Source of the DNA: Methanimicrococcus sp. OttesenSCG-928-J09
GTDB lineage: Archaea > Halobacteriota > Methanosarcinia > Methanosarcinales > Methanosarcinaceae
Assembly: GCA_030266245.1 (NCBI GenBank)
Contig: JAJDHP010000007.1
Span: 1-42,426, forward strand
DNA length: 42,426 bases
Reading direction: 5' to 3'
Below the pieces are notes generated by a model. It worked only from the letters and a program-made list of their open reading frames with translations, was not told the DNA's origin and did not search any database. How positions within the stretch are numbered: the first letter of the stretch is position 1; each line of letters starts with the position of its first letter. The position numbers and the translations under genes are program-made. Of the stretch, positions 7,810-15,911 are shown piece by piece.

Positions 7810-8787
7810 TCAGACAAAAAGTTCTTCACCGACATCCAAACAATTCAAACAGCCGCTGATTTCACCGTCTTCGTCCAGCCGGCAAATTTTGCGGTACGGC
7901 TCCCCAAGCGGTTCTTGTCCCAACGGATAAGTGCCGTAATGCATCGGAATCAAATGCTTGGCATTTAAAATTTCAGCTGCTTTGACTGCTTCTTCGGGTG
8001 AAATATGCGCGGAACCCGCGATGGATCGGGGCGTGTAAGCGCCGATGGGCATGATCGCGTAATCAATTGACGGGAACAATTCCGCAATTTCTTCGAAATG
8101 ATTTCCCCATGCAGTGTCGCCGCCGAAATAAATTGTTTTGTCATTGCTCTGAATGATAAAACTGCCCCAAAGCGTATTGTTGCTGTCGAAAACATGCATT
8201 CTAGACCAATGGAAACTCGGCAGGAAATAAACATCGACGCCGGGCTTTGTTTTATATTTTTGGAACCATCCGGCTTCCTGATAGTTTTTCGTGAAATATT
8301 TCACATAACTGCGGCCGTTCAGAGGCAGCAGCGCCTGCGTTTTTTGATTTCCTTTGAAAATTTTGCGAAGCGAACGCGTATCAGCGTGATCGTGATGCAT
8401 GTGAGAAATTAAAACGTAATCAGTGTACTTCAATTTATCAACATCGCAAGGAACAGGAACCAAACGCGTGCGTGTCGGGAAACTGTAATAAGACGGATCG
8501 GTCAGAAATGTCACGCCGCCAAGACGAATGAAAAAGGAAGCGTGGCCGAGCCAAACAATCATATCTTCATCGGATTCAGTAAAATCATCATTAATACAGA
8601 AACCGGCGCGATACGTATCGTTTTTACGCTCTTCGCGCTGCGGATTATGAAATCTGGATTTTACAAAATGAAGCATGCTGATTTGAGAAGGACGCTCGTT
8701 CAAAAAAGAACGTCCCTTCATCGGATTTCCGGGCCAGTCTTCTTTAATAATCGGTAAATCCGGATTTGAAACATATTTAATTGCCAA
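7810..8787 (-). CDS. MBL-fold metal-dependent hydrolase (UlaG/NAPE-PLD-like)
   Basis: 325 residues. The metallo-beta-lactamase zinc motif is SHMHHDH (H129, H131, D133, H134). Further ligands are in FGGDTAWGNHF and IPMHYGTYPLG. The start of the fold is MIVWLGHASFFIRLGGVTFL then TDP, typical of the UlaG/NAPE-PLD-like group, and MPIGAYTP with AHISPEEAV is also characteristic. I chose the TTG start at 8787 because AAGGTG lies seven bases ahead and there is no ATG nearby. Such enzymes cleave phosphodiesters, lactones or phospholipids; the substrate here is unknown. Divergent from the Isf-like gene across 247 very AT-rich bases. Confidence 0.88.
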   Translation of the reverse strand: MAIKYVSNPDLPIIKEDWPGNPMKGRSFLNERPSQISMLHFVKSRFHNPQREERKNDTYRAGFCINDDFTESDEDMIVWLGHASFFIRLGGVTFLTDPSYYSFPTRTRLVPVPCDVDKLKYTDYVLISHMHHDHADTRSLRKIFKGNQKTQALLPLNGRSYVKYFTKNYQEAGWFQKYKTKPGVDVYFLPSFHWSRMHVFDSNNTLWGSFIIQSNDKTIYFGGDTAWGNHFEEIAELFPSIDYAIMPIGAYTPRSIAGSAHISPEEAVKAAEILNAKHLIPMHYGTYPLGQEPLGEPYRKICRLDEDGEISGCLNCLDVGEELFV

Positions 8788-9034
8788 AATTACACCTTTG
8801 TTTTCGTTTTTTGTTTTTCATTTTTATGTTAATGTTATTTCATTTTTTATTTTCGTTTTGTTTCGCTTTGTTTTTTATTTAAATTTAATTTTGCTTTATT
8901 AATTTATGATAAATTAAAATAATGTAAATAAAAAAATAGAATATATACTTTAAGAAGTTTCGGATAGCAAATATTTATAATAATGCTTGTTTCTGAATAA
9001 AACGTTTTTAAGAGGATTATTTGGAGGATTAAAA

Positions 9035-9586
9035 ATGAAAGTGATTGGTATTTTAGGAAGTGCACGCGATGAGGGAAGCACAAGCCGTCTGATGAAAGAA
9101 ATGATGAAACCGGCAGAAGAGATGGGTGCCGAAACAAAAACGTACAATTTGGCGAAAATGAACATCGGTGCTTGCTTCGGTTGTGAAGCCTGCCGAAAAA
9201 CAGGAAGCTGTGTTCGCAAAGATGATATGCATATTTTATATGACGAATTGAAAAACGCTGACGCGATTGTTATCGGAACGCCGATTTATATGGGCGAAAT
9301 GACAGGTCAGCTGAAAACATTTATCGATCGCTGCTTCGCGTTAAAAGATGCCGAACGAAACTCGCTTCTTCCGGCCGGCAAGAAGCTGGGAATTGTCATT
9401 ACGCAAGGCGCACCGATGCCGGAACACTATGCAAAGTCGCCTGAGCGAATCGAATACATTTTCCAAGGCTACGGTTGCATTCCCACAGGATGTGTCACGG
9501 CTGTAAGCGTTCATAACAAGGAAGAATTGTTAAAAGACGAAGTGATTATGGAAAAAGCGCGTGAGCTCGGCAAACAGTTAATATAA
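9035..9586 (+). CDS. Iron-sulfur flavoprotein (Isf) family, NADPH-dependent FMN reductase fold
   Basis: 183 residues from ATG 9035, preceded by GGAGG at seven bases; an upstream in-frame start at 8987 has no such site. The N-terminus MKVIGILGSARDEGSTSRLM is the flavodoxin-like FMN phosphate-binding loop. The motif CFGCEACRKTGSC gives cysteines 47, 50, 53 and 59, the compact CX2CX2CX5C that holds the 4Fe-4S cluster in Methanosarcina Isf. GTPIYMGEMTGQLKTFIDRC is the conserved flavodoxin segment. Isf passes electrons from ferredoxin and is linked to oxygen or peroxide reduction in methanogens. It lies 61 bases before nifB on the same strand. Confidence 0.87.
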   Translation: MKVIGILGSARDEGSTSRLMKEMMKPAEEMGAETKTYNLAKMNIGACFGCEACRKTGSCVRKDDMHILYDELKNADAIVIGTPIYMGEMTGQLKTFIDRCFALKDAERNSLLPAGKKLGIVITQGAPMPEHYAKSPERIEYIFQGYGCIPTGCVTAVSVHNKEELLKDEVIMEKARELGKQLI

Positions 9587-9647
9587 ATACAAAATATAAA
9601 CACAAGACACAGAAAATAAAAACAGATATTAAAAACGAGGTGGCAAT

Positions 9648-10562
9648 TTGAAAGAATGTATCAGCGACGACATGAAGAGAAAGATTTCCGAGCATCCGTG
9701 CTATTCTCCCGAAGCGCAGCACAAATTCGGAAGGCTTCATTTGGCTGTCGCGCCGTCATGCAATATCCAATGCAACTATTGCGATCGAAAATTTGACTGT
9801 GTCAATGAGAGCAGACCCGGAGTTGCAAGCGAGGTGCTGTCACCTCAGGAAGCGCTGGAGCGAACAACGCGTATTTTGGAAAAAAATCCTTACATCAGCG
9901 TCATCGGCATCGCCGGTCCCGGAGATCCGTTAGACAATGACGAAACTTTTGAAACATTCCGCTTGATTCGTGAAAAGTTTCCGGATATCACACTCTGCAT
10001 CAGTACAAACGGATTGCTGCTGTCCGACCGATTTGAAGAACTGGCTGCGTCAAATGTGGAAACGCTGACGGTGACAATGAATGCGTTCGATCCTGAAATT
10101 CAAAAAGGAATTATCAGCATGGTTTATTACGGCGGCAAAAAATACGAAGGAAGAGAAGCCGCCGAACTTTTAATTCAAAAACAATTGGAAGGAATTGAAA
10201 AAGCCGTCGAAGCCGGAATGACGGTCAAAATCAACACCGTTCTCATTCCCGGAATCAATGACAAGCATATTGTCGACCTGGCGAAAAAAATGAACGGACT
10301 CGGCGTTTACATTATGAATGTGATGCCGTTGATTAATCAGGCCGCTTTTGCCGACAAAGTTCCGCCGACGGAGCAGGAAAGAGAAGCGATTCAAGACGCG
10401 TGCGCGCCGTATGTAAAGCAAATGAGACACTGTCGCCAATGCCGGTCAGATGCTTACGGTCTGCTCGGAAATGATTTGTCCGTTAAAAAACCGGAAAAGA
10501 AAGAAGGCGGAACGGAATTGAAAACGATTACCGCGCCGATAATTAAAAACAGTGAAGAATAA
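9648..10562 (+). CDS. nifB: NifB-type radical SAM protein
   Basis: 304 residues. The radical SAM motif is CNIQCNYC (C38, C42, C45) followed by DRKFDCVNESRPGV, characteristic of NifB. GIAGPGDPLDN and FPDITLCISTNGLLL are further NifB blocks, and the end has CRQCRSDAYGLLG. It is the short archaeal form without a NifX-like C-terminal domain. NifB makes the 8Fe precursor of nitrogenase cofactor; many methanogens keep it without other nif genes, and no nifHDK is in this window. The start is TTG with GAGGTGG just upstream; no in-frame ATG is near. It is followed after 10 bases by the marker 2 gene, so the two are probably co-transcribed. Confidence 0.93.
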   Translation: MKECISDDMKRKISEHPCYSPEAQHKFGRLHLAVAPSCNIQCNYCDRKFDCVNESRPGVASEVLSPQEALERTTRILEKNPYISVIGIAGPGDPLDNDETFETFRLIREKFPDITLCISTNGLLLSDRFEELAASNVETLTVTMNAFDPEIQKGIISMVYYGGKKYEGREAAELLIQKQLEGIEKAVEAGMTVKINTVLIPGINDKHIVDLAKKMNGLGVYIMNVMPLINQAAFADKVPPTEQEREAIQDACAPYVKQMRHCRQCRSDAYGLLGNDLSVKKPEKKEGGTELKTITAPIIKNSEE

Positions 10563-10572
10563 GAGGAAAACG

Positions 10573-11583
10573 ATGCCGAACTCAACCAATTCAAACAGCC
10601 TTTCGGATTTACAAAAACTCGCCGAATCCATTCGCACTTTTGAAGGCACTTCCCGAAAAGAACCAATCGCATCCGTTTCAGAAATTTTTAAAGAGGTCGC
10701 CGACGCTTACGGCGGCTGCGTTGCTGATTTCGGCGACGACGCGGCGGCGATTGACATCGGAAATGGTGATGTGATTTTGCTTGCGGCAGACGGCATTTGG
10801 GGGAGATTGATTGAAAAAAGCCCGTGGTGGGCCGGATTCACTTCCGTCATTGTTAATATTAATGACATCATCGCAATGGGCGGACGCCCGCTTGCTATGG
10901 TGGATGTTGTGTCGTCAACCGATTCGGAAACGTTTAAAGAAATATTTAAGGGAATGGCAGAAGGTGTCAAAAAGTTCGGCGTTCCTGTTGTCGGCGGCCA
11001 CACACACCCCGAAGGCGAAAAATCCCTTTCTGTTGCAATCATCGGCATCGCAAAAAAGGATCAAATTATTCGAAGCGATACGGCAAAACCCGGCGACCTT
11101 GTGATTTATGCGATTGACACGGACGGCAGAACCGGACCGAATTCACCGTACAGTTTTGAATCCGTTTCATCAAAAACACCGGAAGTTCTTCGAAAGATGT
11201 ATGAAGCGCCGCAAATCGTAGGACAGCGCCAATTGGCAACCGCCGGCAAAGACATCAGCAATCCCGGAATCATCGGAACGCTTGGAATGCTTTGTGAAAC
11301 AAGCGGTGTCGGCGCCAATATTCGATTGGCTGATATTGTCATTCCTGAAAACCCTGAAATCACAATTGAAAAATGGGTTTTAATGCACCCAGGAACCGGA
11401 TTTGTGTTAACGGCATCGCCTGACAAAGCAGATGAATGTATTCGAGTTCTTCAAGAAGGCAAAATGACGGCAGCCGTTTGCGGAGAAATAACGGAAGATA
11501 AAAAAATTGTCATTAATGACGGAAATAATGCAGCAATTGTATTTGATTTTGAGAAAGATAAAATCACGGGAATTAAAAAATAA
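10573..11583 (+). CDS. Methanogenesis marker 2 protein (AIR synthase/PurM-like)
   Basis: 336 residues from ATG 10573, with AAGAGG seven bases upstream; a GTG start at 10552 would overlap nifB and is less likely. The PurM/ThiL/SelD-type ATP-binding fold shows as CVADFGDDAAAIDIGNGDVI, SVIVNINDIIAMGGRPLAMV, VVGGHTHPEGEKSLSVAIIG, and the C-terminal NPGIIGTLGMLCETSGVGA. This matches the AIR synthase-related methanogenesis marker 2, found in methanogens; the reaction is not established. The 10-base spacing from nifB suggests coupled translation. Downstream comes a repeat-filled spacer with no clear hairpin terminator. Confidence 0.87.
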   Translation: MPNSTNSNSLSDLQKLAESIRTFEGTSRKEPIASVSEIFKEVADAYGGCVADFGDDAAAIDIGNGDVILLAADGIWGRLIEKSPWWAGFTSVIVNINDIIAMGGRPLAMVDVVSSTDSETFKEIFKGMAEGVKKFGVPVVGGHTHPEGEKSLSVAIIGIAKKDQIIRSDTAKPGDLVIYAIDTDGRTGPNSPYSFESVSSKTPEVLRKMYEAPQIVGQRQLATAGKDISNPGIIGTLGMLCETSGVGANIRLADIVIPENPEITIEKWVLMHPGTGFVLTASPDKADECIRVLQEGKMTAAVCGEITEDKKIVINDGNNAAIVFDFEKDKITGIKK

Positions 11584-11661
11584 GACTAGAATTAACTTAC
11601 AATTTAATGAAAATTCGTTTACTTCAAATTCCGGCAGCTATTGTTTTTATTTAATTTCATT

Positions 11662-11860
11662 TACTATAATGTACCTGCCCATGCAAAACGAATTGGCACA
11701 ACTGCCCCTACATCTTTTCGTTTTGCTGCTGCTACCTTACTGTTGCCGTTACAGATTACTACCTTACCAATTCTGTTTGCCATATGTACCTACCGATTCC
11801 GTTCAAACACCCGCCATTCGCGCGCGAACTGCATCATTTTTTACAAAATTAATGAAGCAT
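11662..11860 (+). repeat. Repeat A, copy 2
   Basis: The left end TACTATAATGTACCTGCCCA continues ATGCAAAACGAATTGGCA; the right end is CGCGCGCGAACTGCATC followed by ATTTTTTACAAAA. The interior is CTGCTGCTACC/TTACTGTTGCCG-rich. It is directly followed by copy 3 in the same orientation, so two elements are in tandem. The overlapping plus-strand frames change register between copies and are not credible genes. Confidence 0.75.
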
Positions 11861-11884
11861 CCGCACGTTTTTTCATTTCTTTTT

Positions 11885-12359
11885 TTATATTTACCTGCCC
11901 ATGCAAAATTAATTGGCAGTGGGAGGGCGGTGTTTGTTTCCACTTGGGTCAGGTTTCTGTTTCCGATTGGAGTCAGGTTTCTGTTTCCGATTGGAGTCAG
12001 GTTTCTGTTTCCGATTGGAGTCAGGTTTCCGTTGCCACTTGGAGTCAGGTTACTGTTTCCGATTGGAGTCAGGTTTCTGTTTCCGATTGGAGTCAGGTTT
12101 CTGTTTCCGATTGGAGTCAGGTTTCTGTTTCCGATTGGAGTCAGGTTTCTGTTTCCGATTGGAGTCAGGTTTCTGTTTCCGATTGGAGTCAGGTTTCTGT
12201 TTCCGATTGGAGTCAGGTTTCCGTTTTGCAGCGGGAGGGCGGTGTTTAAGAAAAATCGCTTCGCGATTTTTAGCGGCTACGCCACAGTAGTATATAACGC
12301 TGTCACTTTGCATATAACGTCGTCATCCGCGCGCGAGCTGCTGCAATTTTTTAAAAAAA
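11885..12359 (+). repeat. Repeat A, copy 3 (carries the 24-bp minisatellite)
   Basis: It starts TTACCTGCCCATGCAAAATT then AATTGGCA and ends CCGCGCGCGAGCTGCTGC with AATTTTTTAAAAAAAT, matching the ends of the other copies. Its interior is replaced by the tandem array at 11945-12216, flanked by GGGAGGGCGGTGTTT on both sides. A hairpin AAAAATCGC/GCGATTTTT lies at 12251-12271. Confidence 0.7.
11945..12216. repeat. 24-bp tandem repeat array, about 11 units
   Basis: The unit is AGTCAGGTTTCTGTTTCCGA plus TTGG, repeated about 11 times with a partial unit at the end. Most units are identical; the fourth and fifth have substitutions (CCGTTGCCACTTGG; GGTTACTG). The unit length is a multiple of three and contains no stop in several frames, so long frames appear on both strands without indicating a gene. 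Direct copies of GGGAGGGCGGTGTTT flank the array (11921-11935 and about 12232-12246). There are no spacers, so this is not a CRISPR. Confidence 0.9.
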
Positions 12360-12496
12360 TAGATGAAAAAGCAAACTTGTTTTTTCGATAAAGACAGGAC
12401 ACATAAATAAAAAACGAACCATCGTAAGTAAAAAAGATAAGAGATATAAGCTGAATATGAACTTTAATATAACGGACTTAACTTAATCATTGAGTT

Positions 12497-13237
12497 ATGG
12501 AACCGATGGCAACTCTTATTGTGATAGGAATTTTGTCAAGTGTTTTTATATTCGGGTTAAAGACGGGGATTGGCTGCGGTTTTTCAAAAACCGGCTGGAA
12601 TGTTGTGTTTGTCTTGTGTCTTTTATACTTCGTTATTGCGCTTGTGGCGGGTTATTTCATGGATGCGATTGATGTCACATCCTTTATGAGTTCACCGTTA
12701 GCGGCTGCAATTCATATTACGCTTGCTTTGTTCTTATTGGGCGGCGGTATTGTCACAATGAAAAAGTGGCATTCCGGCTGTGATGTATCGAATAAAACTT
12801 TTTTAATCATGGTTTTACCGTGTCCGGTCTGTATGGCCGCGCTTCTTGTTTCATGTGTTGCTCTTTCAACTGTCGTTGATTTCAGCGGACTTGTCATTGG
12901 CGCGCTCGTCGGCGTTGTCTTTGTCATTTCAATTTTGGTCACGACCTTTGTAATGAAAAATTTGAGCAAAATCACGAAGAAACTGCATATCAACTTTGAC
13001 GGAACACCTGACACGCTCGGCGCGATCATGGTTTTTATCGGTCTCTTCTATCTGATTGCGGCAATAATGATTCCGGCATACATCAACGCAAGTTCTGCGC
13101 GTTCAAACATACCTGTATCATTTGGGACACCTGAGCTTGTTGCTTTATTCGGCATGATTCTTTTGATTTCCTTCGGAGCGGTACTGACAATTTCCGCAGA
13201 CAGAAGCCGTGAAAAAAGTATGAGTAGAAAGCACTGA
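12497..13237 (+). CDS. DUF2162 family putative transporter
   Basis: 246 residues, a multi-pass membrane protein with about seven hydrophobic segments: TLIVIGILSSVFIFGLKTG, VVFVLCLLYFVIALVAGYF, ITLALFLLGGGIVTM, LIMVLPCPVCMAALLVSCVA, LVIGALVGVVFVISILVTTF, AIMVFIGLFYLIAAIMI and LVALFGMILLISFGAVLTI. The CPVC motif inside a membrane segment is notable (CPCPVC-type metal or thiol site possible). The layout matches the DUF2162 predicted transporters of methanogens. It precedes a MotA/TolQ/ExbB gene and a DUF2149 gene, a set I recall being found near cobN-like genes in Methanosarcina. The substrate is not known. The ATG at 12497 is chosen; ATG 12506 is also possible. Confidence 0.75.
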   Translation: MEPMATLIVIGILSSVFIFGLKTGIGCGFSKTGWNVVFVLCLLYFVIALVAGYFMDAIDVTSFMSSPLAAAIHITLALFLLGGGIVTMKKWHSGCDVSNKTFLIMVLPCPVCMAALLVSCVALSTVVDFSGLVIGALVGVVFVISILVTTFVMKNLSKITKKLHINFDGTPDTLGAIMVFIGLFYLIAAIMIPAYINASSARSNIPVSFGTPELVALFGMILLISFGAVLTISADRSREKSMSRKH

Positions 13238-13360
13238 AGACAGAACAGAAATAAAAAAATTAAATTAAAATTTTAATGAAAACCTTAGGTTTTGGAATTT
13301 AGGGAAACTAAGGATTTAAAGAGATTTAAAAAGGGAATTCACACAGAGTAGGGGAATATT

Positions 13361-14029
13361 ATGGCAGAAATTGCATTATTATCTGATTTTGGATCAACCG
13401 TATCGTACATTACGTATATTTTTTCAAATTCGTTGTTGTACCCGGTTATGATTATATTGATTTTGCTGGTTATTTTATCATTAATTTTAGCCGGCGAATT
13501 TATTACGGAATACACACGCCGCCGCCGCGATCACGCGGTTTTGGAAAAAGAGACGCACCGCCTTTCAAAACTTATGAAATCTTCGGCATCTGAAGAAAGT
13601 AAAAATAAAGAAGCAGCATCTGTTTTAAGAGAATTAGCGGACAGCCAAACCCAAATGGTCGCTGCTTTTGCAAAGGATGCGGCTTCATCTGTTGAAGAAG
13701 GCGATGTCAATCACGTTGAAAAGATTGCTGATGATTATGAAGTCCGTATGATGAAAAGAACAGAAAAAACCAGAATTATTACAACCGTTGGCCCGATGCT
13801 CGGTTTGATGGGAACTTTAATTCCGCTCGGCCCTGCTTTGATCGGTTTGACGGACGGAAATATTGATGAGCTTGCTACAAACCTTGTAATTGCGTTTGCG
13901 ACAACAGTTATCGGTTTATTTGTTGCCGGCATCAGTTTCTGCTTGACCACAATCCGCAACCGCTGGTATTGGCAGGATATGATTGACATGGATTACATCA
14001 TTGATGCGCTGGGAGAGAAAAAGGAATGA
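13361..14029 (+). CDS. MotA/TolQ/ExbB proton channel family protein
   Basis: 222 residues. Three membrane segments: residues 25-50 (YPVMIILILLVILSLILAG), about 140-165 (TVGPMLGLMGTLIPLGPALI) and 172-200 (LVIAFATTVIGLFVAGISF). The last two form the conserved TolQ/ExbB core. A long charged cytoplasmic region separates segment one from two. TolQ/ExbB subunits form proton channels that energise partner proteins across the envelope. AGGGG precedes the ATG by seven bases. Its stop overlaps the next start (ATGA), so translation with DUF2149 is coupled; DUF2149 may act as the ExbD-like partner. Confidence 0.9.
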   Translation: MAEIALLSDFGSTVSYITYIFSNSLLYPVMIILILLVILSLILAGEFITEYTRRRRDHAVLEKETHRLSKLMKSSASEESKNKEAASVLRELADSQTQMVAAFAKDAASSVEEGDVNHVEKIADDYEVRMMKRTEKTRIITTVGPMLGLMGTLIPLGPALIGLTDGNIDELATNLVIAFATTVIGLFVAGISFCLTTIRNRWYWQDMIDMDYIIDALGEKKE

Positions 14030-14427
14030 GCCGTCACACCAGAAGAACAAAGCGCGGTTCAGTTTTTGCAGGCAGCACAGTTGACAACCCGATGAACAGT
14101 GTCGGCAACGTTTTTGACGTCGCGATGGTTTTTTCAGTAGCCTTGTTGGTTGCGCTTGTCATGTCGGCCGGACTTTCAGAACTTTTAACCGACCAGGATG
14201 TCACAATCGTTAAAAATCCGGGACAAGAAAACATGCAGATCATCCAAAAGACCGAAGAAGGTATTGAAATCATGGAAATCAATGCTGAAGAACAGATAGG
14301 CGGCGGTATCGGCGACGTTCTCGGAACAGCCTATCGTTTAGAAGACGGCCGCGTGATTTATGTGCCGGAAGGCAATGAAACAATCGGCGGTTCGAACACG
14401 ACTGCCGGTAATGGAACATTGAGTTAA
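14026..14427 (+). CDS. DUF2149 family protein, probable ExbD-like partner
   Basis: 133 residues, overlapping the ExbB-like gene by 4 bases. A basic N-terminus (MSRHTRRTKRG) leads into NPMNSVGNVFDVAMVFSVAL with one membrane segment (residues about 34-52), then a soluble domain expected outside the cell, including GTAYRLEDGRVIYVPEG and sequons NET, NTT and NGT. The topology (short cytoplasmic N-terminus, one helix, external domain) is that of ExbD/TolR, and the pair order ExbB-ExbD is typical. An aspartate in the helix start (FDVAMVF) fits a proton path. DUF2149 is known from methanogens; the ExbD analogy is inference. Confidence 0.8.
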   Translation: MSRHTRRTKRGSVFAGSTVDNPMNSVGNVFDVAMVFSVALLVALVMSAGLSELLTDQDVTIVKNPGQENMQIIQKTEEGIEIMEINAEEQIGGGIGDVLGTAYRLEDGRVIYVPEGNETIGGSNTTAGNGTLS

Positions 14428-14475
14428 TCATTGAGATTAACTCCTTTTTTTTGTTTTTTACTTTTTTATTCTTTT
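14421..14475 (+). terminator. Hairpin and T-tract terminator after DUF2149
   Basis: GAGTTAATC (14421-14429) pairs perfectly with GATTAACTC (14435-14443) around the loop ATTGA, followed by CTTTTTTTTG and further T-runs. The stop codon of DUF2149 (14425-14427) is inside the stem. Confidence 0.8.
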
Positions 14476-14509
14476 TCCGGATGTCATAAAACCCGAGGGA
14501 GACTTTTTG

Positions 14510-14694
14510 ATTTTGTCAAAAGCTGTGCGGCTCGCGCGTGCGGGGGGTCGCAGGAACGGAAGCGGTAAGGCAGCAGGCAACAAGCAGACTAAGTTAGCAG
14601 CAGCAAACAGAAACAGTAAGATAACAGCAGCAAATCGGAATTGGCAAGGCGTGTAGCAAATTAGTTTTGCATTGGCAGGTGCATTTAATTATAG
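14510..14694 (-). repeat. Repeat A, copy 4
   Basis: Read on the minus strand it begins CTATAATTAAATGCACCTGC then CAATGCAAAACTAATTTG and ends CGCACGCGCGAGCCGCACAG then CTTTTGACAAAATC. The interior is rich in TGCTGCTAAC/TTACTGTTTC. It lies between convergent genes. Confidence 0.75.
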
Positions 14695-14853
14695 AAAGAA
14701 ATGAAAACATCGGAAAACACTGATGACAGCAGTAAAAACAAATAAGAATGAAATAGGATTTTCTATGAGATAAGAAAGAAATGAAAACATCGGAAAACAC
14801 TGATGACAGCAGTAAAAACAAATAAGAATGAAATAGGATTTTCTATGAGATAA
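14694..14853. repeat. Exact 80-bp tandem duplication
   Basis: The segment beginning GAAAGAAATGAAAACATCGG occurs at 14694-14773 and again at 14774-14853 with no difference seen. It abuts the left end of repeat A copy 4. Confidence 0.9.
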
Positions 14854-14921
14854 AAAAGAGATGAAAAAAAGAGGTGATTAATTCGCCTTTATCATATTTT
14901 TAAAAATACGAAAAAAGAAGA

Positions 14922-15224
14922 TCAGCTTTCCAGCCAATTTTTCATTTCCTGTTTCATAAATTTCTCGGCTTCCAAAACATTATCAAGCGGTCCGCGAAGT
15001 GCGATAACGGGTGTTTGAGCGATTTCGGGTTCTGTGATTGAAATTAATCGGTCAACGACTTCCAAATCAAACATATCAACCATATCTACGATGATAGACA
15101 TCGGAACACCCATTGGAACAACCAGATCGTAAAGTTCTGCAAGTGATTCGTTTTCGCCTGAAATTTCTGCTAATTCGAAGCGTTTTCTGCTGATTAAATC
15201 ATGAAGTGATAATACTTTTGTCAT
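14922..15224 (-). CDS. Small conserved-looking protein of unknown function
   Basis: 100 residues, acidic, no membrane segment or Cys motif. The sequence reads like a folded helical protein (MTKVLSLHDLISRKRFELAE; LYDLVVPMGVPMSIIVDMVD; LEVVDRLISITEPEIAQTPV; IALRGPLDNVLEAEKFMKQE). ACGGGAT precedes the ATG at the expected distance. I do not recognise the family; it has the feel of the short methanogen-specific DUFs. It lies convergent to the DUF2149 operon across a repeat element and divergent from the DUF5611 gene. Confidence 0.7.
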   Translation of the reverse strand: MTKVLSLHDLISRKRFELAEISGENESLAELYDLVVPMGVPMSIIVDMVDMFDLEVVDRLISITEPEIAQTPVIALRGPLDNVLEAEKFMKQEMKNWLES

Positions 15225-15340
15225 AAATATCCCGTTGTTTTTAATTTAAATTTCAATTCCCTTTAATTTCTCATAAATACATCTTTACCTATTAAAACCA
15301 TAACGATTCAATCACAACATAATAGAAGATAATAAAAGAA

Positions 15341-15398
15341 AGCTTTGAACCAGTGGGTTCAAATCCCGCTTGAGGCTTTTACCCATGGGTTCAAAGCT
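15341..15398. repeat. tRNA-Thr 3' fragment inside an inverted repeat
   Basis: GGGTTCAAATCCCGCTTGAG plus GCT (15355-15377) repeats the T-arm and 3' acceptor strand of the tRNA-Thr at 16031-16102. It is enclosed by perfect 11-base inverted repeats AGCTTTGAACC (15341-15351) and GGTTCAAAGCT (15388-15398). The 5' two thirds of a tRNA are missing, so it is not a gene. It may be a remnant attachment site or a tRNA-derived palindrome. Confidence 0.75.
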
Positions 15399-15556
15399 TC
15401 AAAAAAACAAAAAATGAAAAAAGAAAAAAATGGGAATCAAGAAGATAAAAATGAGAATCAAGAAAGATAAAAAACGAGAAAGCACCTTTAAAATCATAAA
15501 AAATGAGAAAGATTCAAAAAGAATGAAGCAGTATTGGAAATAAAAAAGGTGAAATA

Positions 15557-15871
15557 ATGCAGGAATACAAATTAAAACGCGGTTTTACGCCCGACATTGA
15601 AAGAATGAGAGATTTGCTGACAGAATGCTTCGGTACTGAAATTAAAGAAGCGGACGGTAAATTAACAACTTCTTACGGTGTTTTAAAAGAAATCAATGTT
15701 TGGATGAACGCTAAAAAACTCTGTGTTGACACTGTTGCTGACAGCACTGTCACTGACGACGCTGTCATTTTGGATTCAAACAAACGCTTCAGAACCTTTT
15801 TGGACAAAGGAACCGGTTATTCTTCCAAAGACCGTATCAAAAATGCGAAAAAAGAAGTCGGCGGCGAATAA
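15557..15871 (+). CDS. DUF5611 family protein
   Basis: 104 residues, soluble and charged, beginning MQEYKLKRGFTPDIERMRDL and containing LTECFGTEIKEADGKLTTSY, then YGVLKEINVWMNAKKLCVDT. This resembles the small DUF5611 proteins conserved in methanogens. The second half (AVILDSNKRFRTFLDKGTGY) is typical of the family. Its function is unknown. AGGTGA lies five bases before the ATG. The gene sits between a partial tRNA-Thr copy and the full tRNA-Thr. Confidence 0.7.
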   Translation: MQEYKLKRGFTPDIERMRDLLTECFGTEIKEADGKLTTSYGVLKEINVWMNAKKLCVDTVADSTVTDDAVILDSNKRFRTFLDKGTGYSSKDRIKNAKKEVGGE

Positions 15872-15911
15872 TTTAGTTTGACATTCATTTTTCAAAATTG
15901 ATTAAATAAAG

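Noticed and set aside
8987-9034. 16-residue N-terminal extension of the Isf-like protein
   Set aside because: GGAGG lies inside this stretch, seven bases before ATG 9035, and the FMN-binding fold starts exactly there.
11945-12216. Possible CRISPR array
   Set aside because: The units abut each other with no spacers and there is no cas gene in the window.
11641-12391. Long plus-strand frames of 125-294 codons with SQVSVSDW-type repeats and a minus-strand 87-codon frame
   Set aside because: They exist because the 24-base unit has no stop in several frames. All three plus frames are open, there is no ribosome binding site, and the flanks are repeat A.
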